42,175 bases of DNA, taken from positions 1 through 42,175 of the forward strand of contig JBGMQN010000039.1 of NCBI GenBank assembly GCA_048054495.1. Reading direction: 5' to 3'. Position numbers and translations under genes: made by a program. Below the pieces are notes generated by a model. It was not told where the DNA came from. It searched no databases and saw nothing but the letters and a program-made list of their open reading frames with translations. The stretch is from JADFRG01 sp048054495 (lineage in GTDB: Bacteria > Chloroflexota > Anaerolineae > Anaerolineales > E44-bin32). Positions 40,961 to 42,175 of the stretch are shown in pieces. The stretch's first letter is position 1. Each line of letters begins with the position of its first letter.

Positions 40961-42172
40961 ATGCATTCACTCGGATTACTGACCCAGCTACACCGTCCAT
41001 CCTCAGCGAAAATCATTCTGCTCATTTTAGATGGGCTTGGCGGCCTCCCCATGCAGTCTGGAGGGGCAACCGCGCTGGAAGCAGCCGCGACCCCTAATCT
41101 TGACCGGCTGGCTCAAGAAGGAACGACTGGACTAACGATCCCGATTCTTCGGGGTGTAACAGCCGGGTCAGGTCCGGCGCACCTGGCGCTCTTCGGGTAC
41201 GACCCTCTGAAATACGATGTCGGCCGCGGCGTCCTTGAGGCCACCGGCGTGGGATTGCAGGTCGCCAGAGGGGATGTGGCGGCGAGGGGAAATTTCTGCA
41301 CACTCGATAGCGATGGCCTGATCACAGATCGACGCGCAGGCCGACTGCCATCCGAGGCGGCCGCCCCACTGGTGGAGCAACTGGACTCGATTGAGATCCC
41401 CGGCTACACATTCGAGATCCGTCATGTTCGGGAATATCGCTTCGCCCTCGTTGCTAGAGGAGAAGGACTTGAGTCAGATCTTGCGGATACTGACCCCCAG
41501 CAAGTGGGCCTGGCTCCGCTGGATGTTATTCCCGAAAAACCGCAGTCACAGGCTTCAGCAGAGCTGTTCAACCGATGGATCGACGCCTCTCGTTCCGTGC
41601 TGGCCCGAGAACCTCAAGCCAATGGGCTGACCCTGCGAGGATTTTCGACCAATCCTGAGTTGCCGCAATTCGGCCCGAATTACGGTCTGAATGCGGTCTG
41701 TGTAGCGGTATATCCGATGTACAAAGGTGCCGCCAAGCTGGTTGGAATGGAAATCCTGGAGTTTGAAGGTGAGGATCCCGACGATGAATTCTCCGCCCTC
41801 GGACCCCGATGGGAAGGTTTCGATTTCGCCTTCATTCACATCAAGGCCACCGATAGCCGGGGCGAAGACGGAGACTTTGAGGGGAAGGCTGCGGTTATTG
41901 AGACGGTAGACCAGGAGCTTGGCCGGTTGATGGATCTGGAGCCGGCAGTGCTCGCGGTGACGGGTGATCACTCCACTCCGGCACGGATGCGATCACACTC
42001 CTGGCATCCCGTGCCTCTATTGCTATGGGCGCCCGATACCGTGCGACCCGATGATTCTCAGGGTTTTGGAGAGCGCATATGTGCGCGTGGTGGGCTGGGA
42101 ACCTTTCCCGCCAAGTCCTTGATGGCGCTGCTGCTCGCCCACGCCGGCCGCCTCAATAAGTTCGGCGCGTAG
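40961..42172 (+). CDS. apgM: Cofactor-independent phosphoglycerate mutase, archaeal type (ApgM)
   Basis: The 403-residue alkaline-phosphatase-superfamily mutase interconverts 3- and 2-phosphoglycerate without 2,3-bisphosphoglycerate. LLILDGLGGLP (metal Asp) and ATPNLDRLAQEGTTG open the protein. GVTAGSGPAHLALFGYDPL holds the presumed nucleophilic Ser; GRGVLEATGVG and VTGDHSTPARMRSHSWHPVPLL carry further metal ligands. It extends glycolysis beyond gap and pgk, encoded just to the left. ATG 40961 gives the N terminus usual in bacterial members but has no ribosome binding site and lies just behind a strong hairpin. Confidence 0.93.
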   Translation: MHSLGLLTQLHRPSSAKIILLILDGLGGLPMQSGGATALEAAATPNLDRLAQEGTTGLTIPILRGVTAGSGPAHLALFGYDPLKYDVGRGVLEATGVGLQVARGDVAARGNFCTLDSDGLITDRRAGRLPSEAAAPLVEQLDSIEIPGYTFEIRHVREYRFALVARGEGLESDLADTDPQQVGLAPLDVIPEKPQSQASAELFNRWIDASRSVLAREPQANGLTLRGFSTNPELPQFGPNYGLNAVCVAVYPMYKGAAKLVGMEILEFEGEDPDDEFSALGPRWEGFDFAFIHIKATDSRGEDGDFEGKAAVIETVDQELGRLMDLEPAVLAVTGDHSTPARMRSHSWHPVPLLLWAPDTVRPDDSQGFGERICARGGLGTFPAKSLMALLLAHAGRLNKFGA

Positions 42173-42175
42173 CCT

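Noticed and set aside
1..42175. CRISPR arrays, prophage, insertion sequences, toxin-antitoxin or defence islands
   Set aside because: No regularly spaced repeats, integrase, transposase or defence-family motifs were seen on either strand.

Overview
The window reads as a contiguous stretch of a bacterial chromosome of moderately high GC content, most likely from an uncultured member of the Chloroflexota assembled from a metagenome. That assignment is an inference from gene style: a monoderm-like set with mreBCD-mrdA beside minCDE-rodA, archaeal-type phosphoglycerate mutase, a membrane-anchored YvcK, a DUF1540-like acidic protein behind rel, and a split glutamate synthase. Nothing in it looks like a phage, plasmid, CRISPR locus or insertion sequence. 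Three runs of 100 N are scaffold joins. Two of them (after 12862 and after 17775) are flanked by identical 55-bp copies, so the sequence is really continuous there. The third (34779-34878) has no flanking copy and hides real sequence.

Layout. 1-3000: sulfur amino acid genes, with a truncated cystathionine gamma-lyase/synthase facing a two-gene operon of a CBS-type enzyme and a SerK/SbnI-like (ParB-fold) free-serine kinase homologue. 3149-5406: M20 dipeptidase and a DUF1385 membrane protein. 5409-5560: a frameshifted DUF1992 remnant. 5638-11234: a three-gene glutamate-synthase-like operon read leftward, driven by a near-consensus promoter and preceded by a roughly 340-nt structured leader ending in an intrinsic terminator. 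11231-13022: a FeoA-like mini-protein and tilS. 13179-17649: mreB-mreC-mreD-mrdA. 17924-22345: minC-minD-minE-rodA-gltX, then tRNA-Gln(CUG) and prfB with its programmed +1 frameshift. 23769-26410: secG, a solute-binding protein and a two-domain S1 protein. 26488-28884: rel and the DUF1540-like gene, leftward. 28993-30769: rpsF-rpsR-peptidylprolyl isomerase, leftward. 30986-34778: phosphohexomutase, tatD, polyprenyl diphosphate synthase, upp. 34879-39688: yvcK-gap-pgk and a membrane Ser/Thr kinase, leftward. 39801-42172: a MalK/MsmX-type ATPase and apgM.

How the genes work together. Cell shape and division are concentrated in 13-21 kb. Lower glycolysis (gap, pgk, apgM) sits with its presumed regulator YvcK and a Hanks-type kinase. 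Nitrogen and sulfur assimilation occupy the first 11 kb. Several first genes of transcripts (yvcK, rel, tilS, minC) have a -10 box so close to the start codon that their mRNAs should be leaderless or nearly so, whereas many other genes carry clear GGAGG-type ribosome binding sites. The least explained elements are the glutamate-synthase leader, which can fold into two mutually exclusive structures like an uncharacterised riboswitch or attenuator, the paralogous Fe-S/FMN-like subunit that opens that operon, and the serine-kinase/CBS pair that suggests O-phosphoserine-linked cysteine synthesis.
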